Positions 11,741 through 25,445 of a DNA stretch of 64,000 nt are shown piece after piece. How positions within the stretch are numbered: position 1 is the first letter of the stretch; every line of letters starts with the position of its first letter. Under the pieces are notes generated by a model. It did no database searches, was not told the origin of the DNA, and worked only from the letters and a program-made list of their open reading frames with translations. The DNA is from Daphnia carinata (Eukaryota; Arthropoda; Branchiopoda; Diplostraca; Daphniidae): the NCBI RefSeq assembly GCF_022539665.2, contig NC_081333.1, positions 1,860,001 to 1,924,000 on the forward strand, given 5' to 3'. The position numbers and the translations under genes are program-made.

Positions 11741-12932
11741 GTGGCGGAATGTAGGGTGGAGGAGGGACAATAAAAATAATTCTATTTAATTTACTTTTTC
11801 ATGTGTATTTTTTAAATTATTATTTGACATATTCCAAACCATAACATACACTTAGAATATAGCTAACCTCAGAACTTGCAGTTTCACTTTGAAATTTAGC
11901 TATCAACTATAATTAAAAAAAAATACCTTTTCACTATCACACTACCACATTCAAATTATACTGGTGAAATGAAAACAAAAAAGAGAATGTAAAAATCTTT
12001 ACAGTAAATTCTCTTTCGCTTCACAATCTGTCAAACACAATTACTTGGTAAAAAACTTATTACAACTCTTCATCGCCACAAGATCTTGTCACCTGGTAGC
12101 ACTGTGAAGGAAACAGCCCAATGTCAAATTTAACTTCCCCATGTTTTGTTGGATGGAGTAACAATTCACCAAACACAAGAATGAAGTTGGATATCTTTTA
12201 TTCACAATGAAACCATTTCTTCATCCCACCTTAATGACATACATGTGACATTCCTTTTGTTATAAAGACTCCCATGGCCAATGCAGCATATTCGGTACAT
12301 CCTGGAGACCTGAAAGTACAGTTACAAAACCAATACAGTTAACGATAAATAGTGAAAAACACTATAATTGTCAGAATTCTTTCAGATCGTTAGACTGTGG
12401 AAAATATTAAATGTAACGATTACTTTCTTGAAAGCAGATGTTTTACAAAGCTGGCAAGCAAAATTGGCTGAATTTGAATTACCAATGTGAAATACATGCT
12501 GTTAATCAAACGAGAATGGAGTCAAGGTTCTCCCTTAAATAATTTTCAATGCTTGGTATGAAACTTCTTCCAGATTCAATTTTGCCCATAAGATCTGTAA
12601 GAACTTTGTACGGATTTGCTTCTATGTGTAAAGCTCAGATAACTGAGCATAAAAAAGGAGAAATCTATGTTAAATCTATGTTTAAAACATACCTGAAATT
12701 ACAGGAAATCGAAGTAGAAATTTTCATGTAATGAGATCTCCATTACGTCTATCTCTCTCGTCAACGCCATGCCAAATGAAACAGCCGACAGTACAGAGGC
12801 GCAGAAACGCCATCTTGTTTTCTAATTTCTAACACAAATACTTCTGTGCAAAAAGGCTAATAATAAAATAATAATAAAACATACATTAGATGGCGATCAG
12901 TAGAACAGAAAAAACGGATTGCCATACCCCTG
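11741..12932. other. Intergenic, no gene seen
   Basis: AT-rich sequence without conserved frames. A 60-codon open stretch at 12549-12731 has no recognisable features. Confidence 0.5.
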
Positions 12933-13000
12933 AATAAGCCCGACGAAATAAGCCCGACAAAATAAGCCCGACAAAATAAGCCCAACAAAATAAGGCCGAC
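12933..13000 (+). repeat. 14-bp tandem repeat AATAAGCCCGACAA, 5 copies
   Basis: Copies begin at 12933, 12947, 12961, 12975 and 12989, an exact 14-bp period with small substitutions. The same unit occurs in reverse orientation at about 38734-38772 and as a fragment near 15100, so it marks one end of a dispersed repeat family. Confidence 0.9.
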
Positions 13001-13199
13001 TTTTTCGTAATTGTTTTTTTTTATAAGAAACCTCAATGTAGCTTTAAAAACAAAAGATCTATACACCAAATTAAACGAGGATCACGAATATTAACCTTGA
13101 ACTTGCTTTTTTTTAAGGGATGCAGTTTTAAAGGTAGACGATTAGTATTCGTTGTTGTATTGAAAAAAATGTGTAATATTGTTTTGCAGCCTTAAGTAG

Positions 13200-15180
13200 A
13201 AATTCAACAGTTTTTTTAATCTTGTAGACAATCCATTTTCGCTCACTTTTATTAAATTATCCGATAGAGATTCAGTCTAGATTCTAATTTGATTGATTTT
13301 TCCGGCACTAAAACCGATTTTTACGATATTTCTGCCAATAGATGGCGTTAGCGACGGAAAACAAACAAAAATCACCTAAATTGCGATTTATTTAGAAACT
13401 GCACGACGAAGGGGAAAACTATTGCTATATTTGGAATCAGCGTTTAATTCAATTAATTCTGGTGAGTTTCATCAAATTCCTTGAGATTTCATCTTTCTGC
13501 AAATTTCGACAAAAGTGAGATAGCCTTCCCATTTTTCTCGAAATCCGAAAAAAATGAAATCTCTTAGATATCGAATGAAATTCATCTGAAATAGTCAGAA
13601 TTGAAAGCTGGTTCCAAATATAGTATTAGTTTTCTGCTTAATTGTATAGTTTTTGATTAAAATGCAATCAAAGTAATTTAATTTGTTTTTCGTTGCCAGC
13701 GCCATCTGTTAGCAAAAATATTACTCAAATATAAAAAATTCGATGCAACTCGCCTACAATAAGTAAAATTGAACTTTGAATACGCATATAATATTATTTT
13801 AGTCCTAAGTCATGTCTAGATCCTAGTATAATTGATATTTCCAGTATCGAACCGACTTTAACTATATTCTTGCTAACAGATGGCGCTGGCGACGAAAAAC
13901 AAACAAAAATCACTTAAATTGCGATTTATTTAGAAACTGCAAAACGTAGGGAAAAACTAATACTATATTCCAAATCAGCGTTTAATTTTGATCATTTCTG
14001 GTAAGTTTCATCAAATTCCTTGAGATTTCATTTTTTTGGAATTTCGACAAAAGTGAAATCGCTTAGAATCGAATGAAACTCACCTGAAATAGTCAGAATT
14101 GAAAGCTGGTATATATATAGTATTAGTTTTCTGCTTAATTGTGTAATTTTTAATAAAATGCAATCAAAGTAATTTTAGTTTGTTTTTCGTTGCCAGCGCC
14201 ATCTGTTAACAGAAATATTATTCAAATATTACAAATTCAATGCAACTCGCCTAAAATTAGCATAAATTGAGCTTTGAATACGCATATTATATTATTTTAC
14301 TCCTAAGTCATGTCTAGATCCTAGTATGATTGATATTTTCCATATCGAACCGACTTTAACTATATTCTTGCTAACAGATGGCACTGGCGACGAAAAACAA
14401 ACAATAATCACTTAAGTTGCGATTTATTCAGAAACTGCACAACCTAGGGGAAAACTAATACTATATTCGGAATCAGCGTTTAATTTTGATTATTTCTGGT
14501 TACTTTCATCAAATTCCTTGAGGTTTCATTTTTTTGCAAATTTCGACAAAAATGGGAAGGCTATAGCCTTCCCACTTTTTCATGTTTGGCAAAAAATCAA
14601 ACAACAGCAGAATATACAGAAATCTTACTTGAAATTGAATGGTGACACGAAAATCGACTTCATTTTAGCACAGGACCAACGGATTTTGCTTTACTCAGGT
14701 TCAAACATTTGCGCTGAGACCGCTTTTTGCATTTTACCCAAAAATTGCTAAAATCAAAAAGTTTTTAAAAATTTTGTGGACAATCCGGTTTCGTTCACTT
14801 TTTAAAATTTCCCAATGGGATTTCTCTCTACTCCCTATTTTGATATTTCCAGCATCGAAACCTATTTTTACGATTTTCAGTTAATAGATGGCGTTCGGGA
14901 AGGAAACCGAACTAAAATCATTTTGACTGCTTTTTATGGAGAAACTGCACTATCTACGGAGAAAACTTTTGCTGTATTTAGAATCAGCATTCAATTCTGA
15001 TTATTTCTCATGAGTCTCATCCAATTCTAATATAACTTTTTTCGGATTTCGACGAACGTGGGTAGGCTACAATCAAAATGGTGGCATACAAAACAATCCC
15101 GACAAAATATGCCCGACTTTTTCGTGATTTTTCTTTTTTTTTAAACCTTGATGTAGCTCTAGAGCAAATGACTTATACCT
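13200..15180. repeat. Array of diverged ~500-bp dispersed repeats with palindromic cores
   Basis: Related blocks recur about every 500 bp. Each has a 'CAGATGGCG...GAAAACAAACAA' segment (13340, 13878, 14376, 14886), a run on 'GAATCAGCGTTTAATT', and TTTCGACAAAA. Inverted counterparts GCGCCATCTGTTA lie at 13700 and 14197. A perfect 20-bp palindrome GGGAAGGCTATAGCCTTCCC lies at 14554-14573. The right end (15085-15180) repeats the sequence next to the 14-bp array (GCCCGACTTTTTCGTGATT). There is no coding potential. It looks like nested or tandem copies of a non-autonomous element. Confidence 0.7.
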
Positions 15181-15303
15181 CAAAATTAAGTGATGATAAC
15201 AATCGTTAATTTCGAACGAAATAACGATTAAATTAAACCCATTGAATTGACGGTAGTCAACGATTTATCCACTAAATTTCTCGTAAATACGATGATAGTA
15301 CGA

Positions 15304-15466
15304 GTTTTGCTCCATAGGTGGCACTGGTTGTACCGAACCGCCAGTACGCTCCGGTCACTGAGCGTACAAACCTGTTGAGAGTTCACCTGTTGGTGAACTC
15401 TGTTGGACTATGGAACAACGGTACGTACTGGCGATTTCGAAACACCGCCATCTATTGAGCAAAATC
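15304..15466. mobile_element. Small fold-back element with nested hairpins
   Basis: The ends form an imperfect inverted repeat: TTTTGCTCCATAGGTGGC on the left and the inverse of TTTTGCTCAATAGATGGC on the right. Inside are CGCCAGTACG (15339-15348) with its perfect inverse at 15424-15433, and the hairpin GAGTTCACC-TGTT-GGTGAACTC (15379-15400). It holds no ORF. Target-site duplication is unclear. Confidence 0.55.
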
Positions 15467-17728
15467 TGTGTACCTCAGACGCTTTTGCGTGTGTTGGTAC
15501 TCCTGTGTTCTTACATTATATATTAACCATGAACTACATTTTTTTCACGTCTCACCCTTGGCATCTTTTAAACTAACTCAAATTCCCTAGAAATAAATTA
15601 ATTTAAATAAGAACGACGATGATACTTAAGGAGTATTTCATGTCCATTCCTCTGCCAAGCTTCTTCTACGTGTTCGTTTTGGGGAAACACATTTAATTTT
15701 AGACGTACAAGGGCCAATGCCAAGGCCTTCATAATGGTTACAGATACTTACCAAATCATCAACGGCATCCGTTGGATTTCGACCAATCAAATTAGGAGCC
15801 ATACCTAATCCACAGATATGGAAACAGTAGATATCCACAGATGGCTTAACAGTAGCTCAGGATGTTTGGCTGGTGTTCCTCCTTCTATATACTTCATGCT
15901 TCAGTTTTGAATTTTTAGTAGCAGTAAGCCATCTAGTGACAAAAAAACATACATAAAATTTGAATAACGGCTTGAATTTCTTTATGCTTCCCTAATTCGG
16001 AACACAAACATTTGAACAATAGCTTTGTGCAGCTTCACAGCAGTATCCATTTGCACATAACAACCTTCCACGTACCTTGTGGACATAATGTTACTATCTT
16101 CCTTAACCTCCTGGTTTCACTTGTTATGATTCGGACTTGTAGCACACTCCTTATATTTTTCAGATACAGCTGTTTCTGGCTAGGGACATCCAGAAACAAT
16201 TCACTGAGAGTGGCAAACATCCCTAAGGTGACAATATGATCCTATAATGGGTCTATAAATTCATCGGATGAGCCTTATCAAAGACAAAGGGATGGATGTA
16301 GTGATTACCTTTCAAATATGCTGTCTCCAATAAGCTGATCATCCACTAACGAAGGCTCACAATTCTGTTGTTCAAAATGTGCATAAAAATACATGATTTC
16401 TATTTGGTTAACAGATTATAAGGAAGAAGAAATACATAGCTTATAGTCTACAGCCTATCTACCAAAGAAACTAATTTACTATTTTCTTACCACTTTTGCA
16501 CACTCTTTTTCTACTTACCAAACAGTAAAATGTATAAATTTTGTTTCTCCCATCACCTACCCACAACTGCAGTAAAAAATAAATACATTCAAATCTTTAC
16601 TACAGTAAATAACTATTGACACAAAAGAAAAAAAATCGTACAAAAATTTTTTTACGAACCTCACCTTTGTTTTCATGTAAGCATCTTTGCTTTTGACAGC
16701 AAGATTGATGAACAAAGTACCCACCATCCATCGACTTTTAAATTTTGTTGTAATTTCTCTGTAAGAAAACAGACAGTTTCAGACATTTTCTACTGAATGA
16801 ACTACATTAAGCTTTCTTTCTTAGAGAATTTACCATAGTATATCTCTGTAGAATGCTCACATTACAATAAAACATTTGCTAGAGCTTGTTACCATAGAAT
16901 ATTTTTGCTTCAATGGCAGGATTGCGTAAATTCGCTAGTCATCATTCAGCCATTTTGAAATCATGTTCCTTTAATGCAACAAAGACAGATTGTTTCAATG
17001 CTTGCAGTACTGAAGCAATGAACTATATGAAATTATGTACCTTCACAGAGTCTCTTATTGCTTCGCTGTGCACATTTCCAAAGACTCAGTACGTTAATTA
17101 ACCACATTTTTAGCTTTCACTATTATCTCTTATTTTAAAAAAGTAAAAGTGTAGATAGCGCGTAAGGAAGTTGTTACAGGCAGGCCATCTAGTGACGCCA
17201 AATATCACATCATATTTGACATCGGGCTCCATGTTGTTTCGTGCTCCCTAAATACAATAAGGTGTAATTCAATTTTACACTGTGTCGTTATCAATTTAGG
17301 GTTTACAATTCATGGTTTATCAATTTGGATACAGCTACACGAACATTAAATATTTACCAGTAAGACCTCCCTAAAAGCGACCCGAATCGCCTACGTCGCC
17401 ATCTATTGTCAAAAATATCACTAGACAAAATACTACCTGGGGTGGTTTAATCAGTCATTTAGGTAGAATCCCTATCGGGAAATTATTGAATCAGGGGCTA
17501 ATTGTAACAAACCGTTAAATAAAGCAGACATACCTTTTCAGATTGCAGGCTTTCGTAGAACATAATCAAATGTGGCGAGGTTTAGTTTGCTCTTAGCTGT
17601 AGTCCAAGGTGGTACTAGGAAGACGATTCGATAAAGGTAAGGTTTTACCGATTGCAAGGAAGCGCTACAGTCAACAAATAAAAAAACAAATCTAATTTCA
17701 TCGTATGTCTGATTCCTGAATTTTCAAG
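15467..17728. other. Intergenic, no gene seen
   Basis: AT-rich spacer with only short chance frames. Further GCCATCT motifs lie at 15928, 17184 and 17398. The last few hundred bases are probably 5' leader and promoter of the long plus-strand gene. Confidence 0.5.
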
Positions 17729-20700
17729 ATGCCGCGAGCCCAGGACATCCTGCCGGGCGCGGTGCTATGGATTTCAAGTTTGATAGTGCTCGAAACAGTT
17801 GCCGAGAACTTTGGTTTGCAACAGATAGCCACTCTACATTCGGAAGTGCTGGGTGACTTCGGCGTTTTTGACCGAAACGATTTCTTTAACGACGAGTGGT
17901 CTCAAAAAGATCTCGCTGCTCTCGAACAGATTATGGATGACCACGTGAAACGATTCAAACTTGAGCTTGAAACCTACAATTTCTCTCCAAGATTTCATCG
18001 ATCCAAACGCGGTAAAAGAACGTCTTTGGTTAAGAAGAAGAATTTGTATTTTTTTCAATGATTACGTTTCATGCTTGTTCAGCTACCATACGGATTCCTA
18101 CGGTGACGACCATGAATCGCATGCCTAAAACTTCGTTGAATGCAACTGCTAGTCAACTTGAAAGCCAGGGTGCTATCAGCTGTTTCGTTTGGAATGGAGA
18201 ACGTTTCTGTATACTTGGCGGTACAATCTTTGTATTTAAAATGGGTAAGGTGGAACCTTTTTTGAGCGGCTTACCTATCGACACAAACGACCATATTAAA
18301 GTAAGATCATTTTTTCTTTTTTTTTCCCGATTAATGTTAAGTTGTCATCCCTATTTCTTAGACGTATGTTTACGATGACGTTATCTTCCTCACGATCTAC
18401 AGCAAGACATCGTTGCGGTTATATTTGCTCCAAAGCCCGGGTTGGATGACACTAGTTAGTATCCAGCACATCACTGGCGAGGTGCTCGAAGACTGTGTCT
18501 TTTTCGAACACGAAGGAACCCTGTATATGGCTTTGGCCATACAGCTTGGTGCAATGCAGTACTCCCGACATTCCGGCATGCAATGCATGTAAATACTTAA
18601 TTATTTTTACTGGTTATTTAATGGACTTATTTCACGGTCATCATTTCAGAATCTATGAGTGGTTAGGGACAACGATGGATATGAAGCACGCTTTTCCAGC
18701 TCCTGAACTCAGAAAAATAGGTGTACTTCAGTCATCCGATACTGTTCACTTGGCGCTACTACATGCAGATTCCGCCGTCCATCTGAGGCAATTCACCGAT
18801 GCGGAGGATACAGAGTTATTGGAAATAATAAACATTGACCTGGATCGAGTGTACCAGTTTGATACTTTTCTAACGGAAGCTCAATGGTGCCTCCTTCTAG
18901 CAGGGTCAAATAATTCCTATATCTATTGCCTTGAAGGTATCATTTTTTAAAACTGTCGTTAATACTGTGAAACATTTAATTTAATATATTTTTATATTAT
19001 TGAATGCTATAGAGGAAAGATTGTTACAGTGGCAAACTCTGCCACACAATCAGACTTCTAGTGCTGTTTCCTGGATGCGCATTCAGCAGGAGGGAATCAG
19101 TGGCGGTTCCGATTCAACAATTCTTATTTTCAACGCTTTTAATTCCCAAGTAATCAGTTTACAAGAATCAGTTATCAAATTTAAATACTCATAGTTTGCT
19201 ACAAATAATTTCCAGAGCCACTTTCAGTTTTACGCATCGGATACATCCGGCCACTTTCATCCAATTTTTGCTGCATCGGAAGACAATTTTGATGGCCAAC
19301 CTCTTGCAACTCTTGCTCTCCTAGACGGATCAAGTTCTGCCCACCTTTATGTGGCCACTACTAATCAGAATAAATTTTTTTTAGAAAGTTTTGCCATTCA
19401 AATGTCGGAAGACTTCCGCGAAGAACCCGAAATCGATCCTTTGCAAAAGTGCCTCATTGATGTCGATTCGCTAATTTCAAAGCGTGACACGGGCATTATC
19501 GACCGCGTTGAAGAACTAAAAAACAACATGGTTCATTTTAAAGACAATGTTACCACCAACGGCACTGTCGTTATCGCACAAGTGAATTTCTCTCAATCAC
19601 CTGTGATTGACACAATCAAGGTAAATATGTTTTATCCGCTTTTGTCCGTGCTTTCATTGTTAGCCGTTGGCGTTAGGTGTTGTACAACTTTAGCGAAGAA
19701 TTTGTGAGGCCGAATGAAATTGAAATTGCTCTGAAGGGATTAGAAATCGCAGCAACAAATCTTTCTCAAGAAATACCAAATCTTTTGTACTCTACAAACT
19801 CCACGTTTATGGTGAATCAATATTTATTCATCTAGCCGAACAAACGAGCATAATTGGCGTTATATTTTTAGGGCCGTCTACGTCTCAATCGTGCAGTTGT
19901 AACCGCCGATGATGTTCGCCTACCTGAAGCGTCAATCAAAAGCCTTAACGGTCGTGATTGGGATGAATTTTCCCGACAAGCATGGCGCTACTCTTCACCT
20001 GAACACACCTTTCCTCACGATATCTGGGTGGGAGATCTTAAAGCTGAAAATGTTTCGGTTGGTTCAACTATAGGAGGATCACTGCCCTCGCGTTGGCTAC
20101 TGAAGTCGGGAGGGAAAATCAATGGCAGAGTTGATTTGGGTAGTTTGGATGTCCGAGATAATATCGACGTCGGCAAGAACTCTATCAACGGTGTTGCTGT
20201 GGAGGATACATTGCGAAAGAATGCATCGCAACTAGTCATTCAAGGAACGAAATCATTTTCCGCTATCGAAGTTAAGAACAATCTTACGACCAATACCGTC
20301 AATGAGGTTAGATAACATAGAATTTGAATTTTCTTTTTTTTCTTTTAACTCACTATGTGTTGCAGCGTAATTTTAGGGCGTGGTCGGAGATATTGATTCT
20401 ACAGAACAGCGAGAAAGAGCAGCATTTCACCGGAACAGTGCGGATCGTGGGTCCTGTACAAGTAGTTGAAAGCTTCCGCAGTGGCTGGATTAATGGAATA
20501 AACGTATCCATGCTCCCCGGAGTACTCGTTGACAAGAATGCACACCAGATCGTTAAAGGTAATGTCAATCATAAAATGTAATCAGTGCAGTCTGAAAACA
20601 TTTGTTATTGTAGGATTCATCAATTTCACTGGTCCTCTGCTTGTTAACGATGCTGAAGTGGATTCTCTAAACGATCTCCTTATCAAAGATTTATTGAGTA

Positions 20701-23700
20701 CCTCAGGCCAGCAAACTATCCTAGCGAGTATTGAAGTCGACGTCCTAGATGTTCAAGGAAACATTGACTGCCCAGATATTAATGGACGAAACGTGGATGA
20801 CTTCCTGTACACCGATGAAGATAACATGAAAATTGCACTAGGCCGGGTACGGTTCTCAGATGACTTGACCGTTAAGAATTTGGTCGTGGAAAACGGAAGT
20901 CTTAACGGTGTGGATGTCATCACGTTGTTGGATCCACCGTCTTTGCGGATAGACTCGAAAATTTACGCAAATGGAGATCTAGCTGCGCACGCTGCTCATG
21001 TCCAGAAGATCAATAAGATTGATCTTTCAAAACTTTCCCAAAACTATTGGACAAAATCAACAGACCAAACAATCCCTGTTAACGTGCGAATGCCCTTCGA
21101 AGTTGTAATGAAAGAAAATGTCACTACTCGTACCTTCATGGAACGCTTCCTCGATCGTGATTTCTTCTTGACGAAAACCAACCAGACGTTCAACGTCGAC
21201 GTGCAATTCACGGACGATGTTACCGTACACGGTGATATGGTGATACGCGACTTGAAGGATATCAATGGTGTAACACTCGAATCTTTGGACGAAGACGTTG
21301 TCAAGAAGGAAGGAGACTTCCATGTCTCTGGCACGAAGGTTTATTTAGTTAATTAATGTTTAAATTTCTTTGTGTTTTATCAGCTGCATTTGTTCTAGAC
21401 CTTTGAGCAGCTAACCATTCACGGAAACCTTGCTGTGGAGGATACTTTTAATAATCTGAACATTCCGCAAGATATAGCTCTCCTCAACAGATCTCAAACG
21501 CTAACAGGCATATACTAAATCGTGCATTTTGAAATGCTCAATTATTTCAACGCTGTGCTTTTACAGGTACCTTCTTCACGTCCGATGTTACTGTTGATGG
21601 CGACCTCATCAGTTCCGCGGGAGACATCACGCTAAATACGGTGGCTGGAGTTGTGCTGGATGATTTTGTTGCGGCTGCAGCTACAATAGATGAAGACGCA
21701 ACCATTAACGGACACATACATTTCAAGCGACATTTAGAAGTGGACGACTTGGTCATTGGCAACTCACTGAATGGCCGTGATGTCACCGATATTGTTTCAA
21801 AAGGTTTAAGAAGAAAACATCTGAATCTCGTACAGTGGCCTAAGGTTACGATTCACGGTCACGTAACCTTTAAGGTATTATTGCCCATTCTATTTTTTCT
21901 AATCTCTTTTTGCACGGTAATATCAATGGGCACAATACAGGAATCGTTTGAAACGGACACTATCAACAGCTACAACGTTGAGGACTATTTAAGTCAAGTG
22001 GTGAATATGACAGACCCCAAAAGAATCAATGGAACGAAGAAAACACTCCATCCCATCGTTGTCGAAAAAAACGTTATGCTTGGCTTATTTAATGGCGTTC
22101 GCCTGAATTTTTCAACAATGTTGACAGTGTCTGATAACCAGACCATTACTGGTGACTGGGTCGTTGATCATCTGAAATCCGAGAACATCGATTTGCGGGC
22201 TATTAACGGCCAGAATCTCTCTGACTTTGTCCAAATAGCTGGCACGCATGATGTCCAGTCTATCACTGGACCGATGGATATTCAACATGTAGCTGTTGAA
22301 AATTCACTCAAAATTGAAGACCATGTCCTGAATGGATGCAACCTGACTGAGTATCTCAACGTAACGGAGTTCACTCATTTCGACAGCTTGTCCATCCGAA
22401 ACGGATCGTTATTGCTTGATCAACCCTCAGAAAACAACCCTGACCTTGCCATGATATCACTCAGGTACTTGTTGAATTAATATTCGCCATGATTTCTGAT
22501 TCCTTATCTTTTTTTGTGTTTCAGAGCCTTACGAAAGGATAGAGCCCAAGTTGTTACCGGTAATGTGTCATTCTCGTCCGATGTGCTGATGGAAAAACTG
22601 AACCTTTCATCTAACCGTCTTGGATCAGTCGATCTGAATCAGCTTTTACATGGATCTATGCTAAAGTCCGCTATACAAGTAAGTTAAAAATCCAAACATA
22701 CAGCGATGAAAAGGAGCTAATTGGTTATGCGTAGAACGTTACAGGAACAGTGAGATATTTGAATGGTATTCAAGTAGAAAACGTTAACGTTGGCCATCTG
22801 AATGTTACCAAATGGAACGGCAAAGACGTGAAAGAGATGGTGGACCAAGTAGTGTTGAAAACAGGAAACCAAACAGTTAGAGCTAAAAAGACTTTCCGTG
22901 GTGATTGGGACATTCAAGGCAATCTTAACATAAGCGGTACGTGCGTCCTACTCGTCGCCAACGTAAAACTTTGCTAATATTTCGTTCATTATATAGGACA
23001 CATCGACGATGTTCCAGTAGCTTCCCTGGTGAAGGTGAATGATTCTCAGTTACCCCCACGGACTAAGTTTACTTCTTTGCTTGTCAAAGAGCAATTGAAT
23101 GTCATTAGTGGCATGATTGATGGCGTCAATCTTACTTCCGTATTACAACAAAGAGTTCCCCTCAGAGGGAACAGCACCATCAAGAGCAACATAGTCTTTA
23201 AAGATTTGGTCACTGCAGGCAAGTGTTATTATTAGTATGGGATTTAATGGTATTAACATGGCTTTGCGTCGTTATAGATAATATCAGCGCTAAAAAAATT
23301 AACAACCTAAATATGAGTGACTTAGCCTGGAAGACGATCGCACCCGGACAGATTATTACGGGAAAAAAACATCTTAATGGGACGATGGATATTCAGGTTA
23401 TTAGTTTTATTAGTTTGGAATAGCTGTTGGTGAATTCCATTAAATAATCAATTTGTACAGGGAGACATCACGGTAGATTTGCTGAATGGTCGGAATCCGG
23501 AAGAAAACGCAGCCTTCGTTGTCCTGAAGGACCAAAATGCTGATTTCCAACATCCAGTGGTATGCTAACATTAAAATATTGTTAACATTTTTTGGTCTGT
23601 TTAATTTTTGTGTTCTTATTGATGAGTAGGTGTTTGATGGTGGGCTGACCGTCTTGAAATCTGTCAACATCACAGACTACAATGAGGCAAGCTTTGATCA

Positions 23701-25445
23701 ACTGATAGCCAATGTTAGTGCAAGAATCACCATTCCAGAGATTCAGCCGAAAATACTACCCGAAAGGATATCAGCGCTTCCGCTGCTGCGATCCTTACAA
23801 CGATCGAAAGGAAAATTATCCAGTTTTGAGTTCTTCGAACGAATTCAGCAAATTCCTTTCAGCTTTCCACGCGGCTCGAGTAATCCATAAGCTAGCATAA
23901 TCAATAGTATTTTTCAGTAACTCTTTGTTGTCCCGCAGACTTTTCGATGCACATTCAACACTGTCCCATTCCTCCACGAAAGCAAAGTAGCACTAGTGAC
24001 ACGGCAGCTGGCATTCTTGTTGCTACACACTCAACAGGTTAATCGACAAATTTAGTTTAATTTCAAACGCACGAAGATTAACGTTCATCCTTGAACAGAT
24101 GGAAATAACTGCAAACTGAAAAAGATTTGTCGCTGCCATCATTCAGTCACACTCCCATCAGACACCAATGGATATTTGAACACGCTCCGGATACCAACGC
24201 GACTTAAAGATTATTTGGAAGACAATCTAGTTTACGGTGATCGAGTGCGTTTGTTTCACAGTCGGGATCAGCTCTTTGTCCTTACGATCGAAAGCCTTTC
24301 TAGGTATTTGAAACTAATGAATCCTTAGTTTTCGTTATAAATGCAAACTAATCTACTTCTTTACAGCTGCTTAGCGGAAAAGGTGTCAATGGCCGTTTTT
24401 AACCCGTTGACATTCAAATTGCTAAGAAAAACGGTCTTCGAGTTGAAAGATATCGTAGCGGATGTGGCGCTTGTACGAAGAAACGAGGATGGTGTGGTGA
24501 TCTTAGCCATCGGCCAGAAAACGGCTGGAGTATGGATATACAGTTTCGATGGCCACACATTTAAACGGCAGCAGGTAAAGGAGATCCTTTTAGAAACGTA
24601 TGAGTTAAGTGTTTCGAATTCTTTAATGCTGAACACTTTGGCACGCAGTTGGTTGAAACAGAAACAGTGGCGTCCATTCACATGAGTAGTCATAAGAATA
24701 CGACGTTTTTGGCTATTGCTTCGTACGGTCTGGAAGCCGTGTCTTCCATTTGGAACGCTAATAGTTCTGGAAAGTTTGAACTGATCAAGGATGTCCTCAC
24801 AGTTGGTACGCCTTACACTCATTTACAAAATTCACGCGTTGATTGAATTCTTATTCAAGGTGCCACGGACGTCATATTCACGAAATCCCGTGATGAGATT
24901 CACGTAACGTTTGCTCAAGTAAGACAAGAATTCAAATAGCCAAAAACACATTAACATAAAATCTTTTCTTTTCTTCTATTCTATCAAAGGATCCATCAAG
25001 CATTGATGCGTACTCGGACAGTTGGTCGCAGTTCAAAGTTCCCGCTCAAGTACTGCAATTCATCCCGTCGTTTGGAACTTTCGAAGTGGTGCAACAGCTG
25101 GACATTGATAGGATTGTCAGTTTGACCAACCTGGTCATTGATGGTATCGCAAACTGTTGTACAATGTAAAGATAACGGCTTTCAAGAATCGTCTTCTCTT
25201 CCACTGGCACTTTCACAGGGGACGCTTTCATGGCAGTGGCCACGTTCACAGGCAAAGTTAGAGTCTACAGATTAATTCAAGGACAAGGTTTCCAGGTAGA
25301 ACAGACTTTCAAATACCCTGGAGTCAGATCTATCACTGGCTATTCGACCCGGAATGAAACGTTCCTAGTGGCGGCCTCCGAATCTCGTATGGCAATTTTC
25401 ATGGCCCGTCTGCGCGGCTTCCAAAAGCCATCCATTGAATTATGA
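17729..25445 (+). CDS. Giant secreted protein with ING repeats and beta-propeller-like (EPTP-like) ends
   Basis: Twenty-six exons join in frame to about 2,046 residues: 17729-18011, 18083-18300, 18362-18588, 18650-18936, 19013-19149, 19216-19620, 19677-19811, 19872-20306, 20366-20558, 20614-21338, 21399-21507, 21567-21874, 21941-22464, 22525-22678, 22735-22936, 22997-23218, 23278-23396, 23461-23559, 23630-23879, 23939-24037, 24099-24303, 24367-24574, 24649-24805, 24860-24918, 24990-25143, 25219-25445. Residues 8-25 are a signal-like stretch. The N- and C-terminal parts have blade-like repeats (LYMALAIQL, CIIYEWLG, VIFTKSRDEIHV) resembling EPTP propellers. The middle has about 17 repeats built on 'xING/LNGxxVxxLL' (INGVAVEDTL, SLNGVDVITLL, AINGQNLSDFV), with many N-glycosylation sites. 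Two introns (21508, 23219) start with GC. The acceptor at 23939 could instead be 23918. I do not know its function; large arthropod extracellular/eggshell proteins are one class to compare. Confidence 0.8.

Noticed and set aside
15638-15838. 66-codon minus-strand frame
   Set aside because: Short, no recognisable motif, and adjacent sequence offers no linked exons.
21875-21940. Read-through of intron 12 in the ING-repeat gene as coding sequence
   Set aside because: The 66 bp are open and in frame, but flanks are good GT-AG sites, the translation is a hydrophobic run unlike the repeats, and splicing restores the repeat spacing.
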